Positions 1 to 11,261 of a DNA stretch of 64,000 nucleotides are shown here, in pieces. Positions within the stretch are counted from its first letter, which is position 1. Every line of letters starts with the position of its first letter. The notes under the pieces were generated by a model. The model was not told where the DNA came from, did not search any database, and was given only the letters and a program-made list of their open reading frames with translations. The position numbers were made by a program, and so were the translations under genes. Origin of the DNA: Bremia lactucae (lineage: Eukaryota > Oomycota > Peronosporomycetes > Peronosporales > Peronosporaceae); assembly GCF_004359215.1 (NCBI RefSeq), contig NC_090615.1:7323457-7387456 (forward strand), read 5' to 3'.

Positions 1-227
1 AGAGTTTCGGGACGACGCGTTTGCGTCATCCCAGGTACAGGGGTCTGTACCTGTTGTAATCTCAACAGTTCCGCCTGTTGAGAGCCTTGCTGATTCAGCA
101 AGGCTACTTTTTCCTTCATCTCGTCAAGTTCATGTTGTATGAACTTGGCGACGGTTGAATGGAGGGCATCTCTGTCTAAGTTGGACAGTAATGCCAGGAT
201 TGCATCGTTTCCTACGGATGAACTCAT
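1..227 (-). CDS. Gypsy family A gag, N-terminal part (runs off window)
   Basis: The minus strand is open from an ATG at 227 to the window edge (75 codons, no stop). The predicted protein starts MSSSVGNDAILALLS and is a Leu/Gln-rich helix likely to form a coiled coil (repeated QQ/LL heptads around residues 40-62), as in the N-terminus of many gypsy capsid proteins. It lies just downstream of a primer site and an LTR in the same orientation, which identifies it as gag of an LTR retrotransposon. Lack of stops in this part suggests a fairly young copy, but only a third of gag at most is visible. Related, damaged gag starts occur at 55036-55500 (minus) and 61700-61900 (plus). No capsid domain is visible here, so the assignment rests on position. 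Confidence 0.7.
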   Translation of the reverse strand, partial: MSSSVGNDAILALLSNLDRDALHSTVAKFIQHELDEMKEKVALLNQQGSQQAELLRLQQVQTPVPGMTQTRRPET

Positions 228-370
228 TCGTTCAACCGCACTCCTTTCTATATCACTTAGAAAGGAGTAGCTTTCAGGGGAAACGTGATGCGTATTCCCA
301 CTACCATCTAACATGTCCATGTTAAATGTGGGAAGTGTGGTCCTTGGACGGACTACAAAGTGCTACCAGG
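228..370 (-). other. Leader with primer binding site of family A
   Basis: This stretch separates the gag ATG from the LTR. Read on the minus strand, the LTR end is followed after two bases by TGGTAGCAC (primer site about 351-368). That resembles the complement of a tRNA 3' end finishing in TACCA, possibly initiator Met. The same leader ending recurs at 55575-55602 and 62088-62117. The tRNA identity is inferred, not tested. Confidence 0.6.
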
Positions 371-820
371 TGTAACGGGGCACTGCGACTTGTACTGTTT
401 CAGTACAAGTCCACTTCACACTGCTTCAGATGTGAGTGGTGCCTCTCGTTAGGTGACGTACACTGTACGTATAGAGGAAGACTTCTCTTAAGGCAAGTTA
501 GCTTAAGAGTGTAAAATGAAAACTGTATTAATATAGTTAAGTGTCTTGTTAATCTATCTTTGTAAATGTTGTCTTAACTATAAACTAATACTAAACATGT
601 AAATGAATTCTTATCTATCTTATCTCGTAACTCTCTTTGATTACTTCTACAGCTGATTAGTCTGCGGAATAAATAGACATAATGGTCTATACCTATTTAT
701 GGATAAGAATTTAGGAAATTACTATTTAAAGTAATTTCCTCCAAATATTATCTACCTTTTGGATAATATTAATTAACAATCTTTTATTGTTAATTTCATG
801 TAACGATACACCCCGTTACA
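371..820 (-). repeat. LTR, family A, 450 bp, minus orientation
   Basis: The ends are TGTAACGGGG and CCCCGTTACA, a 10-bp inverted terminus with TG...CA boundaries. The same 450-bp length and ends are found in the solo LTR at 36554-37003. The flanking 5-mers do not match (CCAGG and GGAAG), as expected if this is the 5' LTR of a longer element whose gag begins at 227. Confidence 0.85.
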
Positions 821-1250
821 GGAAGCCTGTAACATTTGGCCGAAGCTAAATATACTGCCAAATAAATTTAATTTTTTTAACGTTTACATTAGTCACCGAC
901 TAGTTCTGTAATTTCATAGGCAAAGCCACTGCTAGCTACGGCTAATGTTTTTATATGCCTTAGCAGAAATTAAGAATAAAAGGCTTATTTATTGACAACA
1001 AAAAAGATGAGTTCACCAAGTGCAGCCGCGTCTGGAGCTGCGTTATTGACATCGTCAAAAGACTCAAATTGCACCCCCTCTGAAAGAGGCGCTAGGTGTT
1101 GGCAGCATTCGTTAATTATGTAAGTTGGGGCTTAGAGTTATTGGCAGATGTGTTGAGGTCAAGATTGTTTTGAGTATAATAGTTGGTCATTAAAGTGTAT
1201 GAGAAAGATGTGCGAATTGTAAATTTTAATCAAGTAAGTAGAATAAGAAT
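821..1250. other. AT-rich intergenic stretch, nothing recognised
   Basis: No gene, LTR boundary or repeat that I can name is visible. It is AT-rich and lacks ORFs longer than about 50 codons. Confidence 0.4.
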
Positions 1251-2057
1251 TTCGAGTCGAAAGAGGACATATAATGACATTTCTCATAAAATTAGAAACA
1301 ATTCATAATTTTGAATTTATATTTTCAATATTACCAAATTTGATAATATTGAGAGAATAGACAATAGTTCCTTAATAGTTTAAAAAATCATAAATATAAG
1401 TCAGTAGATAAGATAATCTTTACATAGAAACTTATTATATTAATAGGGTTTTACATTTTCTCGATACTTACCCTTTTAGTATTGACCTTTTAGCAACTAA
1501 CATTCCTTATGTAACGGGCTAAAGTTGCCCTAATGTTACAGCAATCCCGTAAAGTACACTTTGTGTACCTAATGGGATGGTCAATTATTTAATGAATGTA
1601 ATTGGACCTACCACTTGGGTGTGTGACCCACCCGTGTGTATGTGATGTCACTGAGGGCATTCACATTAGCGGGGATGACGGCTAAAGTCATCCGTTACGC
1701 TAAATATTTCGAAAGATATGCTCGCAATACATATTAGTGTTATCTACAGAGATGACATTTTAGGAATGGTTAAAAAAGTAATTATAACTAATGCGATTAA
1801 ATATAAATCAATCTTCAAACTTCTTCCTACTCGATAAGTGCGCACGAGGAGCCAGATTTCTGCTCCCATGACGACACGAACGTCAAAGTACATAGTGCGT
1901 TGGCTGAGATCGTTAAGGCGCCCACCACAACAACCTCACTGCACACAAGAGAAGAATGTCAAACCGCTTCCTCGCTGTGCTAGGGTGTGTGCTTACGTAG
2001 AGTGTGGCCGCATTAAGACGTGCCCGCCTACGCTTGGAAGCACTTGTAATCCTCCTT
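1251..2057 (+). repeat. Degenerate LTR/leader ahead of family B gag
   Basis: Blocks such as CAATATTACCAAATTTG (about 1328) also occur in the LTRs at 23.1, 30.4 and 62.5 kb. The 1610-1760 segment resembles 24800-24960 and the area near 51.35 kb. The order LTR-like, leader, gag is the same as at 50.86-51.6 kb, so this is probably the decayed 5' end of the plus-strand element that follows. Boundaries are uncertain. Confidence 0.45.
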
Positions 2058-3190
2058 ACGACCCGCATCTCGAAGCGTGTACGTATGGAGAAGCCTCGAT
2101 ATCGATTTGGCTCATTTCCACACCTGTCCGAACATTATCGGGGGGGGGCAGAGCACTTGGCGCAGGGACTTTGTGAATAAGTCCTTGCCAGGCTCCTGGG
2201 CAGTCCTCCTGAGCAATATGTTGCTCAGGTAGGGCAGTTCGAGCTATTCGTGCTCGGACAGCGGAAATCCGCAATTTAGGCATAGAGCCATGCTGCGGTG
2301 GAGTCCGTCACTCAGACTCAGGAAGAGCTGAGGCATGAGCAGGCTCGGACCGAGGCTCTCAACAGGACTGTTGAGATGCTCTCCACCCAGCCGCATCAGC
2401 CGAGGCCCATCCAGATGGACCAGCCCAAGTTCGATGTAACCGCAGCGCACACGATTGTCCACTGGCTGCTAGCCGTGGAGTAATACGGTGTAACGCAGCT
2501 CATCGAGGACGATACCCGGATGATGTAGTACGCCATGATGCATTTGCGCGAAAGGGCCTCGGAGTGGGCTTACTCGGCGCTTATGCGAACGTTAAGGCGT
2601 TTCTTTCATGGGCGATCTTTAAGGAAAAGATTCGCGCCATGTACCAGCCGCCGAACAACGAAGTGTTGCTCCAGGCGCGCTTCTTTGGAGCGCGACAGGC
2701 GAAGCGATCTCTGCAAGAGTATGTGCAAGAGATACGCTCGCTGTCGGCGTCCATAACCGAAGGTCCGATTCCGGAGCACATTAAGGTGCCTACGTTTATG
2801 AACGAACTACGGCATGGCCCATCGCGACAGGCTCTTTTCAGAAAGGTGCCGTCGACGATGAAGGAGGCAATCCAATTTGCCTTAGTTGAGGAGCAATCCT
2901 AAAACAGTTGCTTGACGACAGCTTGGTATAAGCCGTCGGCCGAGAGGACAGATGCCACTTCCATTGGAGTTGGGCAATGCAGACGTCGTCTGCTTTAAAT
3001 ACGGTAAGCGCGACCATATAATGCGTGCTGCTATGTCAGGGTCCCTGCTGGGGTGAAGACGCCCAGCAAGAGGACTCCCTACTCGATGGGCGATGAAAAG
3101 ACTCAGTGTGCGAGACGCATGAGTTCCGCACCGACCACTGAGGGTCGCGAAATGCAGGAGCGCAGTAGGGGCGGAATGCTCTACTGACGC
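2058..3190 (+). pseudogene. Gypsy family B gag relic
   Basis: Several frames on the plus strand together give a retrotransposon gag. There is a weak N-terminal helix (around 2146), then a capsid core with HTIVHWLLAVE, ASEWAYSAL, AMYQPPNNEVLLQARFF and SLQEYVQEIRSLSASI. A degenerate zinc knuckle region follows near 2985-3060. A TAA after LLAVE (about 2481), further stops and frameshifts break it, and the initiator ATG appears lost. The same gag occurs at 25460-26290 and 51585-52640. The C-terminal capsid part (2564-2902) is still open for 112 codons. Protease follows directly downstream on the same strand. Confidence 0.85.
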
Positions 3191-4325
3191 CGACTTTGAA
3201 GCTACCTCTTAGTTCAGAGTCGTGGAACAAATGTACCATTGTCCATGAGGTACCGAAATTTCGGACCTCAACCCTGCTGGTCTACAGCGCTCAAGTACGA
3301 CTGTATGACCAGGTGATGACCCTCCTAGTAGATTCGGGTGCATCCCAGAATTTTGTAAAACTCGCGGCTCTAAGAAAGAGTCCGGCGATGTTTATGTCGC
3401 TTTGCCAGGGTGGCACACAGAAGAGGCGACCGTTAGTTTAGAAAACGGCGCGCTCGTAAAGTCTGAGGGAGTTCAAGTTGAACTCGCCTTCAGTTCGAAT
3501 GACTTCTCTTGTAAAGAGAAGTTCACAGTGATAGGTATGGAGAGTCCGTGTGACCCATCCTAGGCTACCATGGTTGGCAAAACACCAACCATGGATAGAC
3601 TGGCGTGCACGCACATTTGCGAACTCCAAGCAGGACACCGGAAAGGATGTGCTCCTGCGAGATGCGAATGCAACTGATGTCGTGTCAAACACAGTTGAGG
3701 GTGTGTTGACGGGATGTCAAACGTCACCAATTTCTTCCCAGCTCGTCGGGACTGGGGTAGTGAAAAGGGCAATGAAAAGTAGTCATGTGTCTTATAGTCC
3801 TGCACAGAGCCGTGAGCTGGACGCAGTAGACGGCGAGCTGACAGGAAGCCAAGCGTCGCATAGATCGGCACAGTGTCTTGAGCCTGGTGCGGTTGGAAGA
3901 AGTGCGTTAGCCAAGAGAGCAACGGCACTTGTTTCCCAGTCAAAGGTCGTGGTGACTCGATGAACGAGTACCAGACAGATTAAGGCGATCAAAGGCACGT
4001 CTAAACGAGTGACCTTTGGATCAGTTTTTAATAAAGAGGACGGGCCTTCGAACGAGGTGTTCGACGCCGTCAAAGATGAAATTGCAGAGGAATCCTCAGT
4101 CGAGGTGCTCCGGTAAGTCTTTAAATCTGCCGAGGAGATAGTAAAACTCCCGGAGATGTCGTGGGATCTATTCCTTGCCGAACTAAAGAAAGGGTAGATC
4201 CATAAAATAGTCACACCAGTTTCAGAAGTGAGCTTGGTAGACTGTTGCTCGTCGTCCACAATAGACATGAGCGTCCTAAAAAAGGACAAGAAGAACACAG
4301 CACAGGTATCTCGAGGACCCCTATG
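3191..4325 (+). pseudogene. Gypsy family B protease and spacer relic
   Basis: The plus strand encodes LLVDSGASQNFVKLA near 3327, a retropepsin active site (DSG). A segment ending WLAKHQPWIDWRARTF near 3560-3615 follows, and then an open linker to 3963. After a TGA the frame continues in pieces to about 4320 (SNEVFDAVKDEIAEE and similar). Frameshifts and stops make it non-functional. It continues gag and would be expected to lead into RT, but the next 670 bp are inverted. Confidence 0.75.
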
Positions 4326-4369
4326 ACGCACTTTTCCAAGTTGGCTTACAATTGGGCGTCCTCCAGTCT

Positions 4370-5035
4370 GCAACACAGCGTCTAAATGACGCATGTACGA
4401 CTCTATTTCGCTCAGCCCGTCCTTAAACCTACTATGCACGAATACATCGTTAAAGTAACGGGGCGCGTAGGCGCGGTGCTGACGCATCAGGCGAGCCGCC
4501 ACTCGGTTGAATGTGGCTAATGCGTTTTTAAAACCTTTGGGCATCACAAGCCACTCCCGAAGCATACCGATTGGGGTGCTTGCAGCTGTTTTGGCTACAT
4601 CGAACTCTCTCATGAGTACCTGATAGTAGCCATCCTTTAAATCCAACGCGAAAAGATAGTTGACTTTCCTATGGAGTTGAACAAAACATCTTTCTGCGGG
4701 ATTGGCGTTTGCGCCGGTATGGTCGCCGTGTTTAGCTTATTCTAAGCATGAACCACGCGCACCCACCTGCAGTTTACGCAAACAAAAGGTCGTGCTGCAG
4801 TGAGGCGACTTGCTCTCACGTACATTTCCTGGCTTGGCTCGCGTGTCGAAGAACTCATCGATGTAATCGACTTGTTCTTTCGGCAAGGGCCAAAAAAAAT
4901 TGCCTGGTCACAATACTTGGTACCAGGTTCGAGGTCAATTTTGTGCCCGATACCCATCTGCTGGTAGACGTCTCGGGACTTCTTCTGGATACATATCGAG
5001 ATGTTTCTACAGATACTCAAAAACCGGGTTGTTTT
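4370..5035 (-). pseudogene. RT N-terminal half, inverted in place
   Basis: Read on the minus strand from about 5035 downward, this is the start of a gypsy reverse transcriptase. Visible pieces are the pre-RT linker (HKIDLEPGTKYCD), a fingers segment, and then from 4646 MDLKDGYYQVLMREF, TPIGMLREWLVMPKGFKNALATFN and RYFNDVFVHS. The usual YxDD box reads YFND, so one catalytic Asp is replaced by Asn. It ends near HLDAVLQT, and the plus-strand sequence from 5036 resumes at the RT connection region. This inversion within one element is discussed in the findings. Confidence 0.75.
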
Positions 5036-5760
5036 CTAATGCAGTCCAGCCTTGAGCAGCGAATCGTCTACATCATAGGTACACATGCTGTTCGAGCGAA
5101 CCCAGACAAGGTTAAATCTGTAATGGTATGGCCAATCCCACGGCATGTGAAAGATTTGCGCCAATTCCTAGGGCCCGCTAATTACTTGCATAAGTATAGC
5201 ATAATTATGCTAGTCGAACTAAACAATTATCTGACCTCCTTAAAAAGACGCAGAATGGGTTTGGTCAGAAAAACAAGATGATGGGTTCGCATAAGTGAAG
5301 CAAACTCTTGTAGAGGCACTGGTCTTTGCATTGCCAGGCGCGGATAAGCCCTTTAGCGTCGTTTGCGATGCAAGTAATTCGTTATCGGCAGCGCGCTCAT
5401 GCAGAAGGATGACGATGACGTTAACCGTGTCATCTCTTATCAGTCCCGGATTTTATTAGCCGCGAACCTGAATTACTCTGTGTATGACAAAGAGCTGCTT
5501 TCAATCAAGTATGCTCTTGTCAAGTTCGAGTGCACCTATTGGGCACCGAACTATTTGTGATTTATACGGATCTCGCATCACCGCGGACCGCTATAAACTC
5601 ACCGCACCTCTCACATTGAATGGCAAGATGGCTTACATTTTCTTCTCTGAATTCTATTTTAATGTTGAACACAAGCCGAATAAGTCGAATGTCTTGGCTG
5701 ACGCTTTATCGCGGAGACCAGACTTTGAGGTAATACACGCTAGAAAGTGTGCCTAGTGCT
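5036..5760 (+). pseudogene. RT C-terminal half and RNase H relic
   Basis: The plus strand carries the end of RT (THAVRANPDKVKSV, DLRQFLGPANYLHKYS, 5085-5205). RNase H follows in several frames: PFSVVCDASN near 5350, YDKELLSIKYALVKFE near 5485-5530, and VEHKPNKSNVLADALSRRPDFEV at 5660-5730. Stops and a shifted frame between the blocks show decay. It matches the order expected after the inverted RT half. Confidence 0.8.
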
Positions 5761-6920
5761 AAATCACAATTTCAGCCGTCAACGTTGGCAATGAAGGCAT
5801 ACCACGTGACGAGCTCGCTGATACACAAGAGAGCTACAGTTAGGACGAATATTGTCGCCTGCTGTTTGATTACTTTGGTGGGCGAAAGGTTACCCTTCCA
5901 TCGCACCTAAATGCTAAGCTTAATCGCTTTAACTACAGCGATGGCCTGTTATGGAATCAGCTGTCACCTTGTGATCCCTTGAGAATCTATGTGCCTCATG
6001 CCACAGATCTCAAGCTGATGATCCTTCACGAGCTCCGTGATGCGCCATCTAGTGGGCATCTGGGTCGGTATAAGACATTCTTCCGAGTGTCAGAGGAATT
6101 TTGGTGGCCACACATATATAGATGGGTGGCCAACTATATTCGCTCTTGCGAACAGTGTCAGCGCATTAAGCCTGCACCGTCCAGCAGTGCGCCACCGAAG
6201 CCGCTACCGGTTCCAACCAACTGTTGGAAGTCAGTAAGTCTGGACTTCATATTTGGCATGCCACCCGATCATAAGGGTCGGACGGGGCTTGTCGTCTTTG
6301 TACACAGACTAAGCAAAATGGTGCATTTAGCACCATGTAAAACATCAATCACAGGCAAGGAGGCAGCTCTCTTGTTCCTGGATGATGTGTACCGACTACA
6401 CGGGATGTCCGAGTCCATAGTATCGGACCAGGATCCACGTTTCACGTCTGTTTTTTGGCGACATGTGTTTGAGCTGTTAGGATCTAGCTCGATATGTCGA
6501 CAACAGATTATTCCCAGATCGATGGCTAAACAGAACGTGGCAATTGGGTCGTGGCGGATGTCTTACGCACTATAGCAACTCCTAAAGAGTGGAGCAAGCA
6601 ATTGGCATGTGTGGAGTTCGCGATAAATAACAGTGTCCTTGCCAGTACGGGTGAGACACCATTTTATATTAACGGACTGCGCCATCCTCGGTCGCCAGTC
6701 TCGTTTGTGCGCAGCCCGAGTCTTAGTGGGGGAGTGCCCCTTACTATGCTCGGTGCGAAAAAGGAACATAGTTTTGTTAATATGACGATGACCCGCGAGG
6801 GTATCATCTCAAAGACAGAAATTTGCAAATCTGGCCCTGCCAGTTTAGCAGTGGTCAATAAAACTACGTCCTATGACCGACCTCTCGGCAGTGTCATAGG
6901 CGAGCTTGACGCTTAAAGCG
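5761..6920 (+). pseudogene. Gypsy integrase (zinc finger and core) relic
   Basis: The frame from 5979 encodes the integrase N-terminal HHCC zinc finger (H...GHLGRYKTF, WWPHIYRWV, CEQCQR). The DDE core follows with LDFIFGMP and VSDQDPRFTS. The region that should hold the catalytic Glu (DGQTER in relatives) is mutated around 6520. The frame then shifts to 6551-6916, which gives the end of the core (CVEFAINNSVLAST, GETPFYINGLRHPRSP). This copy is therefore dead, although 198 and 121 codons remain open. It belongs with the family B gag upstream. Confidence 0.85.
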
Positions 6921-7335
6921 TGATCGAGGCTCAACGCTTTGTGGATAAGCGACTAGCCATCACACGAAAAGTCGTTGATGCGATGGCAGCGCACAGGACA
7001 AACAAACAAAATATGCAGACCAATATGGTCGCAAAAACAATGAGCGCTTTTGAATAAGAGAAAAATTCTATTAAGTACTGCTACCCTGCCCAAAACTGCA
7101 GTTTTAGTACTACCTGGAGGTACTACGAAGTTGTTGCCGCGTTTCATTGGGCCCTTTATGGTGGTAAAAGAGGTTGGAGACCTAAATTATAGGCCCACCC
7201 TTCCCCCGTATATAAAGGCGCACCCCGTATTTTACGTGGGTCGTCTGAAGCGGTATGTAGACCTAAATGAGGTCACATCCTGTCTAAGGAGACCGATGGT
7301 GACGCCAACTGCAAGTCGAGCGTTGATCGGTTGAG
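6921..7335 (+). pseudogene. Integrase C-terminal GPF/GPY-type domain
   Basis: The plus strand encodes LLPRFIGPFMVVKEVG and AHPVFYVGRLKRYVD (7130-7265), the GPF/GPY-like C-terminal module of gypsy integrases. It is open from 7050 to 7334 and ends in TGA. No chromodomain is evident behind it before 7.4 kb. Confidence 0.75.
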
Positions 7336-7734
7336 GAGCCAATGAAGGTAAGAAACTTACAACCGAATGACTCCTTCCCACCACGATAAGGACTCGGAGA
7401 GCAAGGGATGCCACGCGCGTAATGCAGGTCCCTCAGCAAAAGCTTCTCCTGGATGTTAAGCCGAAGTTTCAGGCGTTCATAACCCTGACGATCTTTCGCG
7501 CGGACAACCGCCCAGGATTTCTTTCAAACGCAAGCGGGCGAAATTAATTCGCTGCTGCCGCTAGCTCATCGTAATGCGGATCAACGCGGCGCGTGAATTT
7601 CGGCTCGTAGCGGTCAGGCGTTTCATTTGATCGCAAGACACCGGGATCACGTAAATACGTCGAAGCAATTTCTTCTGAAACCTCCATGTATCATAACGCC
7701 ATAATAATTATGTGCGTTTACAATAGCACGCTCT
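7336..7734. other. Element remnant, no domain recognised
   Basis: A short open stretch on the plus strand around 7400-7560 is not related to anything I know. It probably belongs to the 3' end of the plus-strand element or to a junction with the inverted element that follows. Confidence 0.3.
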
Positions 7735-8690
7735 AGGAGTGATGCTCTCGGCCCATTGGCTCGAGGCCGTTGAGATATAGGGGGCATAAGTAGGGAGGCG
7801 TACTTTCTAAAAACATTTATTGGAAGACGTGCATCTCTTCTAAGATGCTCGAAGGGCTTGATAAGTTTCATACCTTTTAACAGCGCACGAAGCGTTCGAT
7901 TTTGTTAAGGACCTTCTACGGGAGAGGATGGTTCTCATCGTACTGACAAAAGAGACCCAAAACGTCCATCATTAGTAGGGAATGAGGTTGCAAGCTATCA
8001 TGCGAGGGTGAATACCTTGCTATCGATCAAGGTACTCGCCCGAACCCCCTTCACCTCACGGTAATTCAAGAAGCGTTCAACTCGTAAATGCATTTCACCA
8101 CTCGAATCCGTCCATGGATATGGAGGCGGAGGAAAGTCGGGTTCGCCTCATTCGCCGAATCCGAGTCAACTCCGTGACTTAGATCACGTCTTCCGTTATT
8201 TATGGGAGGACGCTGATCACCCAATCACCACCCTTTTGATTTACCGGAAGCTGAGGCTGAACTACAAATAAAATAATAAAGAAACAAATTTTAAGAATAA
8301 ACCAAAATGAACCTGATAAAATATCAATAAATTTAAACGTTCCCGTCGTCGCGAGTTTGCGTTGACGGTCAACGGTGTTTCTCGTGACCAATTGTAAAAT
8401 TGTGCGCAAGTTGCGGTTGATCGATTGGCGAACAAATCGACACATCAATCCCTTCAAAAACGATCTGGTGACAGCTCGCCAACAGCTCTCATCCTTGAAG
8501 GAAAGAATTGAACGTCTCGTTCACGAGAACCAAACTCTGTCCCGAGAATATCATACTAAGGCTCGAAGCCATCAGTATTTGGCGGATGCTTCAGAGTATG
8601 CCGCTGTAATTTGGAGCCGGAAGAAGCCTCGTACTGATGGTATGGGCGGAGACGCCCGACAAAAAATGTTGGATGCGTAAGCATCCTACG
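7735..8690 (+). pseudogene. Antisense ORF (aORF) copy of family A, C-terminal half
   Basis: Read on the plus strand this matches the reverse-strand frame at 28.5-30.2 kb and 48.1-50.6 kb. Shared pieces are NEVASYHARVNTL (8000), a Gly-rich stretch with HSPNPSQLRDLDHVFRYL (8140-8200) and the coiled coil DLVTARQQLSSLKERIERL to KARSHQYLA (8460-8585). It is convergent with the minus-strand integrase end at 8556-8900 and overlaps it. About 120 bp of AT-rich DNA (8216-8338) interrupts it relative to the copy at 9285-9490. Stops are present, so this is a relic. Confidence 0.6.
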
Positions 8691-8900
8691 AGGCAGCTCG
8701 ATCGTGTACGCATTGCCTTGGCGGTGCAGCACACGGAACGGGCCGATATACCTGGCAAGTAATTTATGACTGCCCGCATTGGTCACTACATGTTTTGGTC
8801 ATCCAAACTTCTCTCATTGCTTCAAAGATGGAGATAACAACGTTTTCCAATGCAGTCTCGTCGTCTGCACTGGCTTGCGCAGCGACCATTAATGAGAGCG
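8556..8900 (-). pseudogene. Integrase C-terminal domain, family A
   Basis: The minus strand encodes SHKLLARYIGPFRVLHRQG, NAYTIELPRRM and HPTFFVGRLRPYHQYEASS. This is the family A integrase C-terminal module, also seen at 11262, 28388 and 47880. Its end overlaps the aORF on the opposite strand. The part toward 8900 is a mutated remnant of the linker. Confidence 0.75.
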
Positions 8901-9284
8901 CTGGTTCTGACACAGAAAAGCCTGAGCCTAAAGCTCTGCCGACGACATGTGAGTGTTCTCAGTCGGTGTCACAAGTCAGTCGTATTAAACGTGGCTATGT
9001 GACGGGTGGCATACCAGGGCATCAGCTGCACCCTTAAATCAACAGGGACATGAGTTAGTGTAGGTTGTCGAGTAATGTTAATAGTACTAGCAAAGGTTGC
9101 CCCGTTCCATGACGAAGTACTTTTTGTCGACAACTTGAATACACAGATCTCGCACGATCGATGACATATTCTGAAGACAGCTCTCATTCCGAGATTTTAC
9201 ATAATAAATTTTCGGACAGAAAGCTCTATACAGAACATGTTAAACGATTATTTTATTGATCCCTACTATAAAAGCGTGAAAAGT
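8901..9284. other. Unassigned element remnant
   Basis: Short open frames on both strands are present but no domain can be supported. It lies between two pieces of family A and is presumably part of them. Confidence 0.25.
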
Positions 9285-9520
9285 TGCATGATCTTACAAT
9301 TGGTCACGATAAATACGGTTGACCGTCACCGCTAACTCGCGACGACGGGATCGTTCGTGATCAGCGTCCTCCCGTAAATAACGGAAGACGTGATCTAAGT
9401 CACGGTGTTGACTCGGGTTCGGCGAATGAGGCGAACCCGACTTTCCTCCGCCTCCATATTCATGGACGGATTCGAGTGGTGAAAAGCACTTTTTTTAGAT
9501 TAACGCTTTTTGAACCACCG
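9285..9520 (-). pseudogene. aORF fragment, family A
   Basis: Minus-strand translation gives RYLREDADHERSRRRELAV and TVNRIYRDQ. This matches YYLKEDLDHERAHRSELAV at 28.78 kb and LDHEQFRRRALAVTVDNV at 48.3 kb. The substitutions are conservative, which argues that the antisense frame once coded for protein. It ends at a junction near 9500. Confidence 0.55.
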
Positions 9521-9539
9521 TGATCAGAAGTTGGCATAG

Positions 9540-9645
9540 TCAGACGGAACGCGTCAATCGCGTCCTCGAAGAGATTGCCTGTTTAAAACTCCATACTAAT
9601 TTTACCTGTTTAAATTTCCAGACTAATCTTGCCTGTTTAAATGAA
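9540..9645 (+). repeat. Integrase scrap followed by three imperfect tandem repeats
   Basis: CAGACGGAACGCGTCAATCG (9540) encodes the QTERVNRV box that holds the catalytic Glu of gypsy integrase. It is followed by three imperfect copies of a roughly 27-bp unit, each with CCTGTTTAAA (about 9580, 9607, 9634). The repeats may come from polymerase slippage. Confidence 0.5.
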
Positions 9646-9698
9646 CACCTATAATGCACCAACCCACGATCAGCTTCTTACGGTACCAGATCAGGCAG

Positions 9699-9954
9699 CT
9701 AAACCTTCAAAAGGCAAATAGCCGTTTTATTTGGATCAATATATTTCAAATAGGTGACTGAGAGCATGCTTGGTTTCTTCAAGCATCTTGTTAGTGCTAC
9801 TATCCAAAATAGGATCGTCGACGTAGAGTGAAAATGCCGCAGCATGAGCATATGGATATGCACCGCAAGCAGTACATCGTGCGTATTGACGCCGCTGAAG
9901 CGTAAAAAAATATGGATATTCAACGGGACATTGACCTATCCAACCTAATAACAA
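9699..9954 (-). pseudogene. Ty1/copia reverse transcriptase fragment
   Basis: The minus strand encodes SLYVDDPILDSSTNKML and EETKHALSHLFEIY. YVDD is the copia RT catalytic box, and the following helix with a terminal FE resembles the usual palm sequence of copia RT. Only about 70 codons survive, with a frameshift just before YVDD. No other copia domains adjoin it. Confidence 0.6.
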
Positions 9955-10739
9955 AATGCTATAACTTTTTGGAACTATTGCTACACATAAGATGATGTAG
10001 CATCGGGTTATACGCTATTTTGCGAGACAGGTACGCTATGCACTTGTTGCATCGGAGGATACGACGCTGTTCTTTCGTTGGGGCTGGATACATACTATAT
10101 CGATGTCATCTTGACAACACACGCAAGATGATGTAGATACATAGTACCGCGCAGCGTCATTCCCGTCGTCGTACAACCGCCGTCGGAAAACCACCTTCGG
10201 AAAACCTCCGTAGGATTAGCATACTGTTGCGAATCTGGTACTTACCGGTAATGTTGCTGCTCGAGACGCTCCCTGAACTTTGATACAACTCAATGTAAAT
10301 TGTCACGCGAACAAAATTCTTGTGATCTGATTGGAAATCAAAAGTATTGATATGCGTGCGAAGCACACCTCAACAGTTATAAAATCGATCAGTGTGCGAG
10401 TAGTACAGCGATCGATACTCGTGATGAGCATGAGCCAGAATATGGTTTTGCTCGTGCGGCCCCCCCCCATTAAACTAGAGGAGGATCTCTCCAATTGGGT
10501 GGGTATGCGTGGATGGCGTATGCCCCGGGTTATGAGCTCTCTCATTTAACGACTATAGTGTTGCCTATTACTGAATTAACTATGCAATGTGCCTCCTTGC
10601 GCAACGCCTAATCGTGTCTTGTAATGACTGGTGGGATTGATCTAAACTTAAATAGCAACTTACCCGATTAGGATCATTTTGCGTTAAAAAAGATAGTGAC
10701 TTGTTTGCTGGTTGTATTTAAGATTTCGAAGCCGTCCGG
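9955..10739. other. Unassigned repeat-like sequence
   Basis: No domain is recognised. Two frames of 70-80 codons overlap on opposite strands at 10303-10549 and look like chance. A C9 tract lies near 10460. Confidence 0.3.
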
Positions 10740-11261
10740 CTTAAGTTGGAAACGAGGTTGCCAGCTATCATGCGAGGGTGGATACTTTCGAACGAGGTAA
10801 CTCGTTCGAACATAAACAAGACTGGTGTCCGAGGATGGTGCAGTCCGTTAATATAAAAAAACAGTGTCCTCGCCAGTACGGGTAAGAAACCGTTTTATAT
10901 TAACAGACTGCGCATCGTCAGACGCCAGTGTTGTTTATGCGAAGCCCGAGTCTTACTGAAGGAGGGCTCCTCACTATGCTCGGTGCGAAAGAGGAATGAA
11001 TTCGTCCGCAAGTACACACGTACTTGCGAAGCTTGTCAACGAGTAAAGTCAAGTGCTTGATTTCGTGCTCCGCTACAATCTCTGCCTGTTCCGGCAGAGC
11101 GTAGGCAGTCCGCATCTATGGACTTCGTTTTCGAATTTCCCTACGACAAGTAACGACAGAAAAGGAGCTCTGACAAAAATGGGAGAGCAAACATTCTTTA
11201 TTTAATATTAATGACCTTATCCTACTGTCGACAATAAATCAACCAAGAAACATAGTGACGA
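10740..11261. mobile_element. Mosaic of aORF and integrase scraps
   Basis: The 10750-10810 part matches the aORF motif region near 29.0 and 48.5 kb (GNEV, HARVDT). From 10850 a plus-strand integrase scrap repeats sequence found at 6627-6770. From about 11010 comes another integrase scrap like 46360-46500 (RTCEACQRVK, SADSVDFVF-like). The pieces are each 60-250 bp, joined without intact domains. Confidence 0.5.

Noticed and set aside
10303..10549. Two overlapping 70-80 codon frames
   Set aside because: Opposite strands, no motif, inside repeat-like DNA.
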